Shown piece after piece: positions 15,016 through 21,320 of a DNA stretch of 24,693 nucleotides. The notes beneath the pieces were generated by a model that saw nothing but the letters and a program-made list of their open reading frames with translations, made no database searches and was not told the origin of the DNA. The stretch is from a virus. The stretch lies in the IMG/VR virus record IMGVR_UViG_3300009155_000248, positions 1 to 24,693 of that record; one strand, written 5' to 3'. How positions within the stretch are numbered: the stretch's first letter is position 1; the number at the start of each line of letters is the position of its first letter. Both the position numbers and the translations under genes were made by a program.

Positions 15016-15047
15016 AGGGGTGAGCGTCAAACCTCACCCCTTTTTTT
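15016..15047 (+). terminator. Strong intrinsic terminator in the divergent region
   Basis: AGGGGTGAG pairs with CTCACCCCT (8 GC-rich pairs plus A-T) across the loop CGTCAAAC and is followed directly by seven Ts. It works for plus-strand transcription only; the minus strand has no T-run after the stem. Confidence 0.85.
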
Positions 15048-15054
15048 GTCTGCC

Positions 15055-15084
15055 TTGTTGAAGTAATCAATTCTAGGTTAACAT
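15055..15084 (+). promoter_or_regulatory. Possible rightward promoter
   Basis: TTGTTG (15055-15060), 18 bases, TAACAT (15079-15084), each four of six to consensus. It would start transcription at or within a few bases of the ATG at 15092, giving a leaderless message. Weak evidence by sequence alone. Confidence 0.35.
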
Positions 15085-15091
15085 TGTAGGC

Positions 15092-15304
15092 ATGAACTAC
15101 CTAACTGAAATAATTGAACGCGCTGAGAAAGCGGGTTTCAAGATGGCTGATATATGCAGAGAGGCTGGCATTGATCAGGCTCAGATGTCACGCTGGATGG
15201 CGGGGCATACCGTACCTCTGATCACCTCAATAGAGAAGCTCAGAACTGCCACAGATCGCTTGATCATTGGTCGCATCAAGTCGCTTGAGGTCAAGAATGA
15301 TTAG
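15092..15304 (+). CDS. Small HTH regulator (Cro/CI-like)
   Basis: 70 residues. Residues 15-45 form a helix-turn-helix: FKMADICREAGIDQAQMSRW, then a MAGHTVP loop, then a third helix, as in small XRE/Cro-type DNA-binding proteins. The C-terminus is a short basic helix (RLIIGRIKSLEVK). The gene has no ribosome site; AGG ends one base before the ATG. It is the first gene of the rightward operon, next to the divergent promoters, and is the best candidate for a switch regulator there. It overlaps the resolvase gene by 8 bases. Confidence 0.8.
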   Translation: MNYLTEIIERAEKAGFKMADICREAGIDQAQMSRWMAGHTVPLITSIEKLRTATDRLIIGRIKSLEVKND

Positions 15305-15767
15305 GGTGATGGGTGTGGATGTTGGCGCACTCGGAGCGTTTTCTCTGTATGTTGACGGCAAGTTTGAGCAGGTCGTCGATATGCCCATCGTGGAGATTCT
15401 CAGAGGTGGCAAGAACAAGCGACAGGTCTCTGCGCAGGGCGTTGCATCCATCATCAAGGTATTCGCCCCTACGCACGCATTTGTAGAACGCACAGGCGCA
15501 ATGCCAAACCAAGGCACAGCGAGTATGTATGCCTTCGGTAGAGCTGCTGGAATTATTGAAGGCGCACTCGCGTCTTTCTCAGTACCCATTACCTACATCA
15601 ATCCCTTGGTCTGGCAGAAGGCTACGGGTTGCGCAAAGGGTAAGGACGCTATACGCCACAGGTGCATGGAACTGCATCCAGAGCACCAGCAAGTGTTTTC
15701 TCGCGTTAAGGACTCTGGTCGGGCTGACGCAACCATGATCGCTTACTTTGGGAGTCAGGCTAAATGA
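15297..15767 (+). CDS. RuvC-like Holliday-junction resolvase
   Basis: 156 residues from ATG at 15297 (an ATG at 15309 is possible). It has the RNase H-fold acidic residues: Asp8 in VMGVDVGALGAF, Glu64 in FVERTGAM, and Asp139/Asp144 in DSGRADATMIAYFG. The YINPLVWQKATGCAKGKDAIR segment is also typical of phage RuvC relatives. It would resolve branched DNA during replication and before packaging. In a phage this size it is typically placed with the replication genes, as here. It overlaps the next gene by four bases (ATGA). Confidence 0.85.
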   Translation: MIRVMGVDVGALGAFSLYVDGKFEQVVDMPIVEILRGGKNKRQVSAQGVASIIKVFAPTHAFVERTGAMPNQGTASMYAFGRAAGIIEGALASFSVPITYINPLVWQKATGCAKGKDAIRHRCMELHPEHQQVFSRVKDSGRADATMIAYFGSQAK

Positions 15768-15961
15768 TCGACGAAGAACGAGGCGCAATGCGCGAGCACA
15801 TTGTCTGGCTCACCAAGGAGCTGGAGGACACCAGAACCAAGCTCAAGATTAGAGACGAGTTGCTCTCTGAGTTGCTCGATCCAGAGCAGCTCGGTCACGC
15901 AGTTACTAACGAGGTGCGCGGTCGCATCTACACAATTTTGCACTTACAGGAAAACAACTAA
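15764..15961 (+). CDS. Small coiled-coil protein
   Basis: 65 residues, ATG overlapping the resolvase stop. Almost all helical and charged: REHIVWLTKELEDTRTKLKIRDELLSELLD, then a shorter helix. Its stop shares one base with the next ATG (TAATG). No family recognised. It may be a partner of the resolvase or the nuclease. Confidence 0.7.
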   Translation: MIDEERGAMREHIVWLTKELEDTRTKLKIRDELLSELLDPEQLGHAVTNEVRGRIYTILHLQENN

Positions 15962-17061
15962 TGATTAAACTACGCCCATCGGCAGCTACGCGCTGGCTCT
16001 CTTGTCCTGCATCTGTGAGGCTGTGCGCAGACATTCCTTATCAGCCAGCAGGAGAGGCTGCACAGATCGGTACTACAATACACGAAGTAGCAGAGACTGC
16101 ATTCTTGACTAACTCAAGTGTCTATGACTGGGTGGGTAAGACGGTCAAGGACATTCTCATCACCGAGCAGAACGCTGACTTTGCAGCAGCTCATGTGAAC
16201 CACATCAGGGACTTGGAGTTAAGACTTGGCACATTGAAGGTCGAGCAGTATGTAACGGTGTACAAGGACAAGGACATCGAGCTGGGCGGTACTGCCGATG
16301 TGGTGGCATGGAACGACGAGAAGTCAACCCTAGTCATTGCAGACTTGAAGACTGGCAGAGGCTATGTGGATGCTGACTCAGACCAGATGAAGATATATGC
16401 TATCGGTGCGATGCGTCACGCAAAGATTGAATTTCAGAATATTGAGTTGTCGATCATTCAACCGATACACGGTGAACCCAGAACGCACAAGATCACATTT
16501 AAGGAACTGAACGACTGGGCTGAGACGCAGTTAACTCCAGCGATACAAGCAATTAAGAAGGGTGATACAGAACCCACTCCGACAGAAGACGGTTGCCAAT
16601 GGTGTCCAGCAAAAGCAATCTGTCCTGCGCAGCGTAAAGGTTTCGAGGTCATTGCTGCCACACCAAACCTTGCGGTGATGGCTAAAGAAGAGATGAAGTC
16701 TGTGGTGGTGACACTATCACCAGAGCAGATCGCAGACTTGCTAGAACGCGCACCACTTGTAGAGAAGTTCATTGACGCTGTGAGAGACCATGCAGTCAAA
16801 CGCATCGAGGCAGGTGAAGTGATCAAGGGCTGGCAGATGCAGCCGAAGCGTGCGTACCGCAAGTGGATTGACGAGAACGACGCAAAGAACCAATTACACG
16901 ACGCTGGTATCCCAGCAGATCAGTTGGTCTCTAGCGAACTAATTAGTCCATCTGAAGCAGCCAAGTTACTTCCCAAAGAATCAAAAGACCTCATTGATAA
17001 GCTCACACGCAAGGAGAGTAGTGGTCTCACTCTTGCGCGAGATTACTCATTAGGTCAATAA
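15961..17061 (+). CDS. DUF2800 PD-(D/E)XK exonuclease with Fe-S-type cysteines
   Basis: 366 residues, DUF2800 family (PF10926), related to Cas4/RecB-type nucleases. It begins with LRPSAATRWLSCPASVRLC. The catalytic residues visible are His41 (TTIHEVAE), Asp113 (GGTADVV), Asp128-x-Lys130 (IADLKTG) and Gln142 (DQMKIYAIG). Cysteines 15, 212, 215 and 221 (CQWCPAKAIC) match the one-plus-three pattern that holds a 4Fe-4S cluster in Cas4 and AddB. The C-terminal 120 residues are helical and less conserved. Likely a 5'-3' exonuclease for recombination or end processing. The neighbouring SSB-like gene fits that. Confidence 0.88.
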   Translation: MIKLRPSAATRWLSCPASVRLCADIPYQPAGEAAQIGTTIHEVAETAFLTNSSVYDWVGKTVKDILITEQNADFAAAHVNHIRDLELRLGTLKVEQYVTVYKDKDIELGGTADVVAWNDEKSTLVIADLKTGRGYVDADSDQMKIYAIGAMRHAKIEFQNIELSIIQPIHGEPRTHKITFKELNDWAETQLTPAIQAIKKGDTEPTPTEDGCQWCPAKAICPAQRKGFEVIAATPNLAVMAKEEMKSVVVTLSPEQIADLLERAPLVEKFIDAVRDHAVKRIEAGEVIKGWQMQPKRAYRKWIDENDAKNQLHDAGIPADQLVSSELISPSEAAKLLPKESKDLIDKLTRKESSGLTLARDYSLGQ

Positions 17062-17076
17062 TCATTTCCCCCAACC

Positions 17077-17091
17077 GTTGCTAAATGCAAC
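17077..17091. repeat. Small inverted repeat before the SSB-like gene
   Basis: GTTGC-TAAAT-GCAAC, 5-bp arms, in the 49-base gap between the nuclease and SSB-like genes. It could form a short hairpin near the ribosome site of the latter, but may be chance. Confidence 0.35.
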
Positions 17092-17110
17092 ATAAACTCG
17101 AAAGGCTCAA

Positions 17111-17722
17111 ATGCTTAATCTTTCATCATCATCTGGCGGTGGTAATTACATTCGCTTTATGCCATCTGCTAACGCATGGCTCAACTCAAACAAGGAGGAA
17201 TTCACACCCAAAAAAATGGTTGTCGATACAGCTTCACTTCAAACAGGATGGATGCACCTTGGAGAAGGTGTGCGCGACTGGCAACCAGACGCAAGTCTGG
17301 GTAAGAAGGGTGCTCAACCGTCACCAGATCACAAGCGTGGCTTCTCTATCAAGTTCTATAACAAGGAGATGGGACTCGCTGAGTGGAGCGCAAACGGGAC
17401 AGGACCAAATATGGGGCTTGAGAAACTTTGGAAGGCAATAGAGGCGGGACAAGCTGCCAACGCTGGCAAGTTACCCGTGATTGAGTACAAAGGCTCGACG
17501 CTAGAGAAGATCGGCAAGGGGACAACAAGAATCCCTAACTTTGATGTGGTGTCATGGATTGAGAGACCTGCTGGAATGGACGCGGTAGCGGTGGACGACG
17601 GCACGCAATCATTTGATAGTGACGGCAAGATCAGCATGGCAGCACCAGCTCCAGCACCGCAACCAAAGGCAGCGCCTAAGACTGCAATGGCTCAAACCGT
17701 CGAAGACGACGAGATGTTTTAA
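17111..17722 (+). CDS. Probable single-stranded DNA-binding protein
   Basis: 203 residues, ATG with AAAGG six bases upstream. The first 150 residues are beta-rich with aromatic and basic residues (GGGNYIRFMPSANAW, TGWMHLGEGVRDW, HKRGFSIKFYNK, LAEWSANGTGPNMG, RIPNFDVVSWIERP). The end is an Ala/Pro linker followed by the acidic tip VEDDEMF, like the partner-binding tail of SSB proteins (DDDIPF in E. coli). I recall this family from phages beside DUF2800 nucleases. I have no structure to cite, so the SSB role is inference from position, tail and fold pattern. Confidence 0.75.
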   Translation: MLNLSSSSGGGNYIRFMPSANAWLNSNKEEFTPKKMVVDTASLQTGWMHLGEGVRDWQPDASLGKKGAQPSPDHKRGFSIKFYNKEMGLAEWSANGTGPNMGLEKLWKAIEAGQAANAGKLPVIEYKGSTLEKIGKGTTRIPNFDVVSWIERPAGMDAVAVDDGTQSFDSDGKISMAAPAPAPQPKAAPKTAMAQTVEDDEMF

Positions 17723-17734
17723 ATCTTAAGAGAG

Positions 17735-17769
17735 ACGGGGCTGGCTGAAAGGTCAGTCCCGTTTTTTTT
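17735..17769 (+). terminator. Strong intrinsic terminator after the SSB-like gene
   Basis: An 11-bp stem (ACGGGGCTGGC with GTCAGTCCCGT and the adjoining bases; two G-T pairs) over 17735-17762 is followed by eight Ts. It separates the SSB-like gene from the primase-helicase although both are on the same strand. Confidence 0.85.
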
Positions 17770-17774
17770 CCTCT

Positions 17775-17894
17775 ATGGAAAACACACAAGAATTTTGGAT
17801 GCTGCTACTTATTGCGTTGGCTCAACGGGTCTACGAGTTGGAGCAGAGATTAGAACAAATAGAACAAGGACAAGAATGCAAGCCGAACAAATAG
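17775..17894 (+). CDS. 39-residue coiled-coil peptide upstream of primase
   Basis: Short frame from ATG at 17775: MENTQEFWMLLLIALAQRVY then ELEQRLEQIEQGQECKPNK. A hydrophobic helix is followed by a heptad-like coiled coil. It overlaps the primase start by 19 bases and carries that gene's ribosome site (AAGGA). There is no ribosome site of its own, just a T-tract before it, so translation is doubtful. It may exist only to couple translation, or may be chance. Confidence 0.35.
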   Translation: MENTQEFWMLLLIALAQRVYELEQRLEQIEQGQECKPNK

Positions 17895-19909
17895 CGCAAG
17901 CGCTTGGCAACGCAAAGAAGGTGAACGGGCAATGGATGGCGAGCTGTCCTGTCAGCAGTCACGGGCAGGGTAACGGGGACAGAAATCCAAGTCTTTGTGT
18001 ATCGGAGACAGACGAAGGCAAGCCGTTGTTTAAGTGCTTTAGTGGGTGCTCTCAGGACGAGGTGTTCCACGCAATCAAAGACTACGGGTTGCTGAAAGAC
18101 CTACCAAACCCGATGGACTTCTTGACGCAGATCAAACCGTTACCGAAACCGCAAGAACCTGTGTTGGAGCAGGAGTGGCATTACACAGATGAAGACGGCA
18201 TCACCCAGCACATAAAACAACGCTACAAGACCTTTGACTCCAAAGGAAAGACATACAAGCAGTACAGGGTGGACGAGAACGGCAGACGGCACGCATCAAT
18301 GACGGGTGCGAACATAGTCCCGTACAACTTGCCAGAAGTTGAGTACGCAAGAAAGACAGGCAGGACTGTCTTCTTGTGCGAAGGCGAGAAGGCTGCCGAC
18401 GCTCTCAAGTCTTTAGGTGTGGTGGCAACCTGCACGCACAACGGTGCAAGCAACTTCCCCGAAGATGTAGTCAAGCACCTAGTCGGACTGACTATTGCGA
18501 TAGTCCCAGACAACGATCTGGTCGGCTGGGAGTACGCAAGGAAAGCAGTTGCAGCGCTCAAGTCGGTTACAAAAAGTATCCGAGTGGTTGACCTTGGGTT
18601 ACAGGAGATAAAAGAAGACGCATACGAGTTTGTCCATAAGTATGGCGGTGACAAGGACAGGCTGGTTGACCTGACAAAGGCAACGCAAGCAGTCATAAGT
18701 GAACTGGATGTAACGACTCCTGCAAGATTGATTGGCGTTGCTGAGACACCAGTAATAGAAGAGTTGGAGCTGCCACAAGCACCACTACAACGCGAAGGAT
18801 TCAAGCTCGAAGCGTGGGACAGCATTGAGGACGAACCAGTTGAGTGGCTCATTCAAGGAGTCATACCGCAACGATCATTCGTTGCCTTATACGCACCGCC
18901 AGCTTCGTTTAAGAGCTTCGTCGCACTCGACATTGCGGAGTGCATCGCAACGGGAAGAGCATTCCTTGGCAACCAGATTACCAGACGCGGTGCAGTCCTG
19001 TACATCGCAGGTGAGGGTCATGGCGGTATCGGGTCACGCATTAAGGCTTTGAAGACGCATCACAAGACACCAGTTGGAGCGCCTGTTTACTTCTTGCGCA
19101 GACAAGTCAACCTTCGGTCAAGTAAGACAGACCTCCAAGACTTGGTGGCAGCCATTGACGACCTCAAAGCAATCAACGAGATCAACTTTGAGTTGATCAT
19201 CATCGATACCTTAGCTAGAGCGTTTGGCGGTGGTAACGAGAACGCATCAGAGGATATGGGTGCATTCATTACGGCTGCTGGCGCTATACAAGGACGGTAT
19301 ACCTGTGGCTTGCTGGTAGTCCATCACGCTGGTAAGGACGCGACCAAGGGACTGCGCGGTCACTCTTCCCTGCTTGGCGCAGTAGACACCGAGCTGGAGA
19401 TTATCAGGATCGAAGGCGCTCAACCGCCAAAAGGAATACTGCACATCTCCAAGCAGAAGGACGGTGTGGACGGGCAACGCATTGGATTCAAGATGATTGA
19501 GGTCAGCTCCAGCAGACTCAATGTCGCTGACACATCCAGTCTGGCGGTAGAACCTGACAAGGAGATGGACACATCGGTCAAGCAGAAGGTAAAACAAAAC
19601 CCTCCAGACGCTACTGGAAATGGAAAGAATCAAAGGCTCGCAATGGAATGCTTGTATGAGGTCGTTGCCGAAAAAGGGTTCATGCGCGACTCAATAAAGT
19701 GCGTTGGGATTGGCTATTGGGAGGAAAGATTTAGGCAGAAAAAGGGAAATAACATCGCCAAAAAGTCAGTTGATAAGGCATGGAGGGAAGTGCAAGAGGA
19801 TTTGGTTGATTACAAAAAAGTAGTAATAAATCGTGACATATGCTGGATCGTATATGAGGACAAAAACGCTTCAGAATACGAAAAAGAGGAGGAGTATTCA
19901 GATGCTTAG
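17876..19909 (+). CDS. Primase-helicase (zinc, Toprim and RepA-like ATPase domains)
   Basis: 677 residues from the ATG at 17876 (AAGGA upstream); a 27-residue longer frame has no support. Domain 1: zinc-binding with Cys24, His29, Cys54 and Cys58. Domain 2: Toprim, with Glu169 (FLCEGEKAADAL) and Asp212/Asp214 (IVPDNDLVG), for primer synthesis. Domain 3: RecA-like ATPase of the AAA_25/RepA type with a P-loop at 340-347 (APPASFKS, with Lys346-Ser347 but no glycines), Walker B at 440-444 (LIIIDT) and the HH motif at 483-484 (LLVVHHAGKD). The C-terminus (590-677) is a helical domain ending in a run of Glu. It should load and unwind at the fork and prime synthesis. Confidence 0.88.
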   Translation: MQAEQIAQALGNAKKVNGQWMASCPVSSHGQGNGDRNPSLCVSETDEGKPLFKCFSGCSQDEVFHAIKDYGLLKDLPNPMDFLTQIKPLPKPQEPVLEQEWHYTDEDGITQHIKQRYKTFDSKGKTYKQYRVDENGRRHASMTGANIVPYNLPEVEYARKTGRTVFLCEGEKAADALKSLGVVATCTHNGASNFPEDVVKHLVGLTIAIVPDNDLVGWEYARKAVAALKSVTKSIRVVDLGLQEIKEDAYEFVHKYGGDKDRLVDLTKATQAVISELDVTTPARLIGVAETPVIEELELPQAPLQREGFKLEAWDSIEDEPVEWLIQGVIPQRSFVALYAPPASFKSFVALDIAECIATGRAFLGNQITRRGAVLYIAGEGHGGIGSRIKALKTHHKTPVGAPVYFLRRQVNLRSSKTDLQDLVAAIDDLKAINEINFELIIIDTLARAFGGGNENASEDMGAFITAAGAIQGRYTCGLLVVHHAGKDATKGLRGHSSLLGAVDTELEIIRIEGAQPPKGILHISKQKDGVDGQRIGFKMIEVSSSRLNVADTSSLAVEPDKEMDTSVKQKVKQNPPDATGNGKNQRLAMECLYEVVAEKGFMRDSIKCVGIGYWEERFRQKKGNNIAKKSVDKAWREVQEDLVDYKKVVINRDICWIVYEDKNASEYEKEEEYSDA

Positions 19910-20045
19910 GGGTAGAGACGAATGGAGACGAATGGTGACAAATGGAAAGCCATTCGTATCCCATTTGTTGCTTGATTTGGAGACGACAAATGGATGGATG
20001 TCTAGAAGACATCCATTCGTCGTCGCCAGCAAATGTCGCCATTGA
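19902..20045 (+). CDS. 47-residue frame across the repeat array
   Basis: A perfect AGGAGG lies nine bases before the ATG at 19902, which overlaps the primase end by 8 bases. The product is basic (MLRGRDEWRRMVTNGKPFVS, then LETTNGWMSRRHPFVVASKC). The same bases form the repeat array, and the AGGAGG also encodes Glu codons of the primase tail, so the ribosome site may be chance. If real, the repeats would be read as Asp/Glu-Trp/Asn-Gly units. Confidence 0.35.
   Translation: MLRGRDEWRRMVTNGKPFVSHLLLDLETTNGWMSRRHPFVVASKCRH
19915..20035. repeat. Iteron-like array of GAGACRAATG units
   Basis: Direct copies: GAGACGAATG at 19915-19924 and at 19925-19934, and GTGACAAATG at 19935-19944. These three are in exact 10-bp tandem, one helical turn. 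Inverted copies lie at 19951-19960 (GATACGAATG) and 19962-19971 (GCAACAAATG). Further copies: direct at 19983-19992 (ACGACAAATG) and inverted at 20014-20023 (ACGACGAATG). A weak copy (CCAGCAAATG) lies at 20026-20035. The array directly follows the primase-helicase stop. Such arrays bind replication initiators or regulators. Confidence 0.75.
19994..20016. repeat. Perfect 10-bp-arm palindrome in the array
   Basis: ATGGATGTCT and AGACATCCAT are perfect complements separated by AGA. With G-T pairs in RNA the stem could extend to 14 pairs. No T-tract follows at once (a TTTTTT run starts near 20048), so it is not a clear terminator. Confidence 0.8.
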
Positions 20046-20068
20046 TTATTTTTTAGTTGGAGTTGTAT

Positions 20069-20758
20069 ATGGTTAAAAAGAGTTTGAGTAAAGTGCTTGG
20101 TGGTCTAAAACAACCAGAATTCCCTATGAATACTTTTGAGGTATTTATGAATTCGAGGTTAGTTGAGCTGTCTGTGGTGAAAAGGGAGCACGAAAAGCGT
20201 TGGGGCATCAATCGCTTGATCGAGCTGGTGGACTCGGAATTTCGGATCAAGGTGTGGCGACAGGCTGAGAGAGTGTTCGAGGCTTCGGTGTCCAGAGATG
20301 AGGTCAAGCTGGACAGAGCTGTCGCAGGAATGATCAAGGCTTATGCAGCGCTGGAGACTTGGGCGGTCGAGAACGGTGTGTCGGAGATGCCAGCGATAGT
20401 TGCAGTCGAACATGAGATGCAGGACGGGTCGGTGATGGTGGTCGTTGGTACACATCACGACGCGACGCTTTACCAGCAGTTTAGACCCGATGTTGCCAAT
20501 CGTCACATCTGGACGATGGAAGAGCTGGAGTTGATCATGGACTCGCCAGTCATCAAGGACACGATGAAGATCAAGTCGTTGATGCCTTGTGCTGCACTTG
20601 TTAGGCTGGACAAGGATGCGAAGGAGTTTCCACTTGGCGGTGCGACAGGCTTTGATGATGTCAAGTCGGACGAGCTGGAGGCTTCGTCGTTGCCAAAGGT
20701 GTTCGACACCAGCAAGATAGGCAAAAATAGGGCTAATCGGGCTTTGGAGGAGATTTAG
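20069..20758 (+). CDS. Hypothetical phage protein between primase and terS
   Basis: 229 residues from the ATG at 20069, GGAG seven bases upstream; a TTG four codons earlier is less likely. It starts with a basic MVKKSLSKVLGGLKQPEFP segment. Then come helices with many Arg, Lys and Glu (REHEKRWGINRLIELVDSEF, WRQAERVFEAS), a beta-type middle (PAIVAVEHEMQDGSVMVVVGTHHDA), and an end with DTSKIGKNRANRALEEI. I do not recognise a family. It could be a replication or packaging accessory protein; the position after the array is the only hint. Confidence 0.7.
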   Translation: MVKKSLSKVLGGLKQPEFPMNTFEVFMNSRLVELSVVKREHEKRWGINRLIELVDSEFRIKVWRQAERVFEASVSRDEVKLDRAVAGMIKAYAALETWAVENGVSEMPAIVAVEHEMQDGSVMVVVGTHHDATLYQQFRPDVANRHIWTMEELELIMDSPVIKDTMKIKSLMPCAALVRLDKDAKEFPLGGATGFDDVKSDELEASSLPKVFDTSKIGKNRANRALEEI

Positions 20759-20815
20759 ATGCTTGGATGTACTTTGTGGTGGGTGAGTGGCTTTGATTGC
20801 TTGGAGGGCTTTTAA
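20759..20815 (+). CDS. 18-residue leader-like peptide frame
   Basis: ATG directly after the previous stop (TAG then ATG at 20759), with AGGAG six bases upstream, and a TAA that abuts the terS ATG at 20816. The product MLGCTLWWVSGFDCLEGF is rich in Trp, Cys and Gly. The exact fill between two genes with a good ribosome site suggests translational coupling to terS. It may have no product function. Confidence 0.4.
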   Translation: MLGCTLWWVSGFDCLEGF

Positions 20816-21256
20816 ATGGCTGGTAGACCAAAACGCAAGTCGGACTTGGCTGCGCTTGATTCGTTGCCGAAGGAACATATCGTCGCAATGCTTGAGGCTG
20901 GGCAGCCGATTGCACGCATCTGTTACGCGCTCGGAGTTGGTCGAGTTGCACTCGAAGATTGGCTGTCAAAACAGGAGAATGAAGGTCTCGCCTCGCGTGC
21001 GCGTGCGAAGGCTGCGGACGACATGGTAGCAGAAAGCATACTAATTGCTGACGAAACCGATGTCGAAGAGGTACAAAAGGCTAGATTACGGGTGCAAACG
21101 AGGCAATGGGTGGCAGAGCGCTGGAATCCTGCCTCATACGCCCAGAATAAGATGCCAAGCGTGCAAGTGAACCTGTCTGGCATGAGGCTGGACGCATTGC
21201 GACACATCGAGGTCGTTGAGGACATATCCACAGAAAACAGCGAGAAGTTGTCCTAG
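20816..21256 (+). CDS. terS: Terminase small subunit
   Basis: 146 residues. It starts MAGRPKRKSDLAALDSLPKE. An HTH follows at about 25-52 (GQPIARICYALGVGRVALED), then the block ARAKAADDMVAESILIADET, then RVQTRQWVAERWNPASYAQNK. This is the pattern of phage small terminases that bind the packaging site and feed DNA to the large subunit. The C-terminus is acidic and short. It lies directly before the origin-like non-coding segment and terL; GGAGG is nine bases before the start. One DnaA-box-like 9-mer lies in its last codons. Confidence 0.88.
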   Translation: MAGRPKRKSDLAALDSLPKEHIVAMLEAGQPIARICYALGVGRVALEDWLSKQENEGLASRARAKAADDMVAESILIADETDVEEVQKARLRVQTRQWVAERWNPASYAQNKMPSVQVNLSGMRLDALRHIEVVEDISTENSEKLS

Positions 21257-21320
21257 TTGTCCACAGTTGCGTGGAAACTGGCGAAGTTATGCACAAAACA
21301 CCCGTCAAACCTGTGGATAA
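21224..21320. promoter_or_regulatory. DnaA-box cluster, candidate replication origin
   Basis: Four 9-mers: ATATCCACA (21224-21232, one mismatch), TTGTCCACA (21257-21265, one mismatch), TTATGCACA (21287-21295, matches TTATNCACA) and, on the minus strand, TTATCCACA (21312-21320, perfect). The AT-rich stretch at 21321-21360 could be the unwinding element. This is the main content of the non-coding gap between terS and terL. Boxes are seen; origin function is inference. Confidence 0.65.

Larger units (their letters stand above)
14879..15047 (+). ncRNA. Candidate small RNA with own terminator
   Basis: A strong plus-strand terminator (15016-15047) lies in a region with no plus-strand gene before it. 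A possible promoter is TTGACT (14879-14884), 16 bases, TTTATT (14901-14906). A transcript starting near 14913 would be about 135 bases. It could fold into a hairpin at 14950-14975 (9-bp arms) and the terminator hairpin. No protein start is apparent. The alternative is that the terminator attenuates transcription into the rightward operon. Confidence 0.4.

Noticed and set aside
14835-15091. tRNA gene in the divergent region
   Set aside because: Hairpins are present but do not form a cloverleaf, and there is no CCA end or T-arm consensus.
11289-15091. Attachment site or integrase-linked lysogeny module
   Set aside because: There is a possible regulator pair and operator, but no integrase, excisionase or tRNA-like att sequence in the window, so lysogeny cannot be claimed.
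17085-17441. 118-residue plus-strand frame overlapping the SSB-like gene
   Set aside because: Different frame from the SSB-like gene, rich in Gln, His and Arg, no ribosome site and no motif; the SSB-like frame has a clear start and conserved-looking blocks.
18223-18852. 209-residue open frame on the minus strand
   Set aside because: It lies within the primase-helicase gene, antisense to its Toprim domain, and is Ser/Thr-rich without motifs.
19915-20035. CRISPR array
   Set aside because: Units are about 10 bases, in both orientations, with no regular spacers.
20159-20878. 239-residue open frame on the minus strand
   Set aside because: It lies opposite the gene at 20069-20758, which has a ribosome site and fits the operon. 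The minus-strand product is His/Arg/Ser/Leu-rich with no domain pattern, as expected of a shadow.
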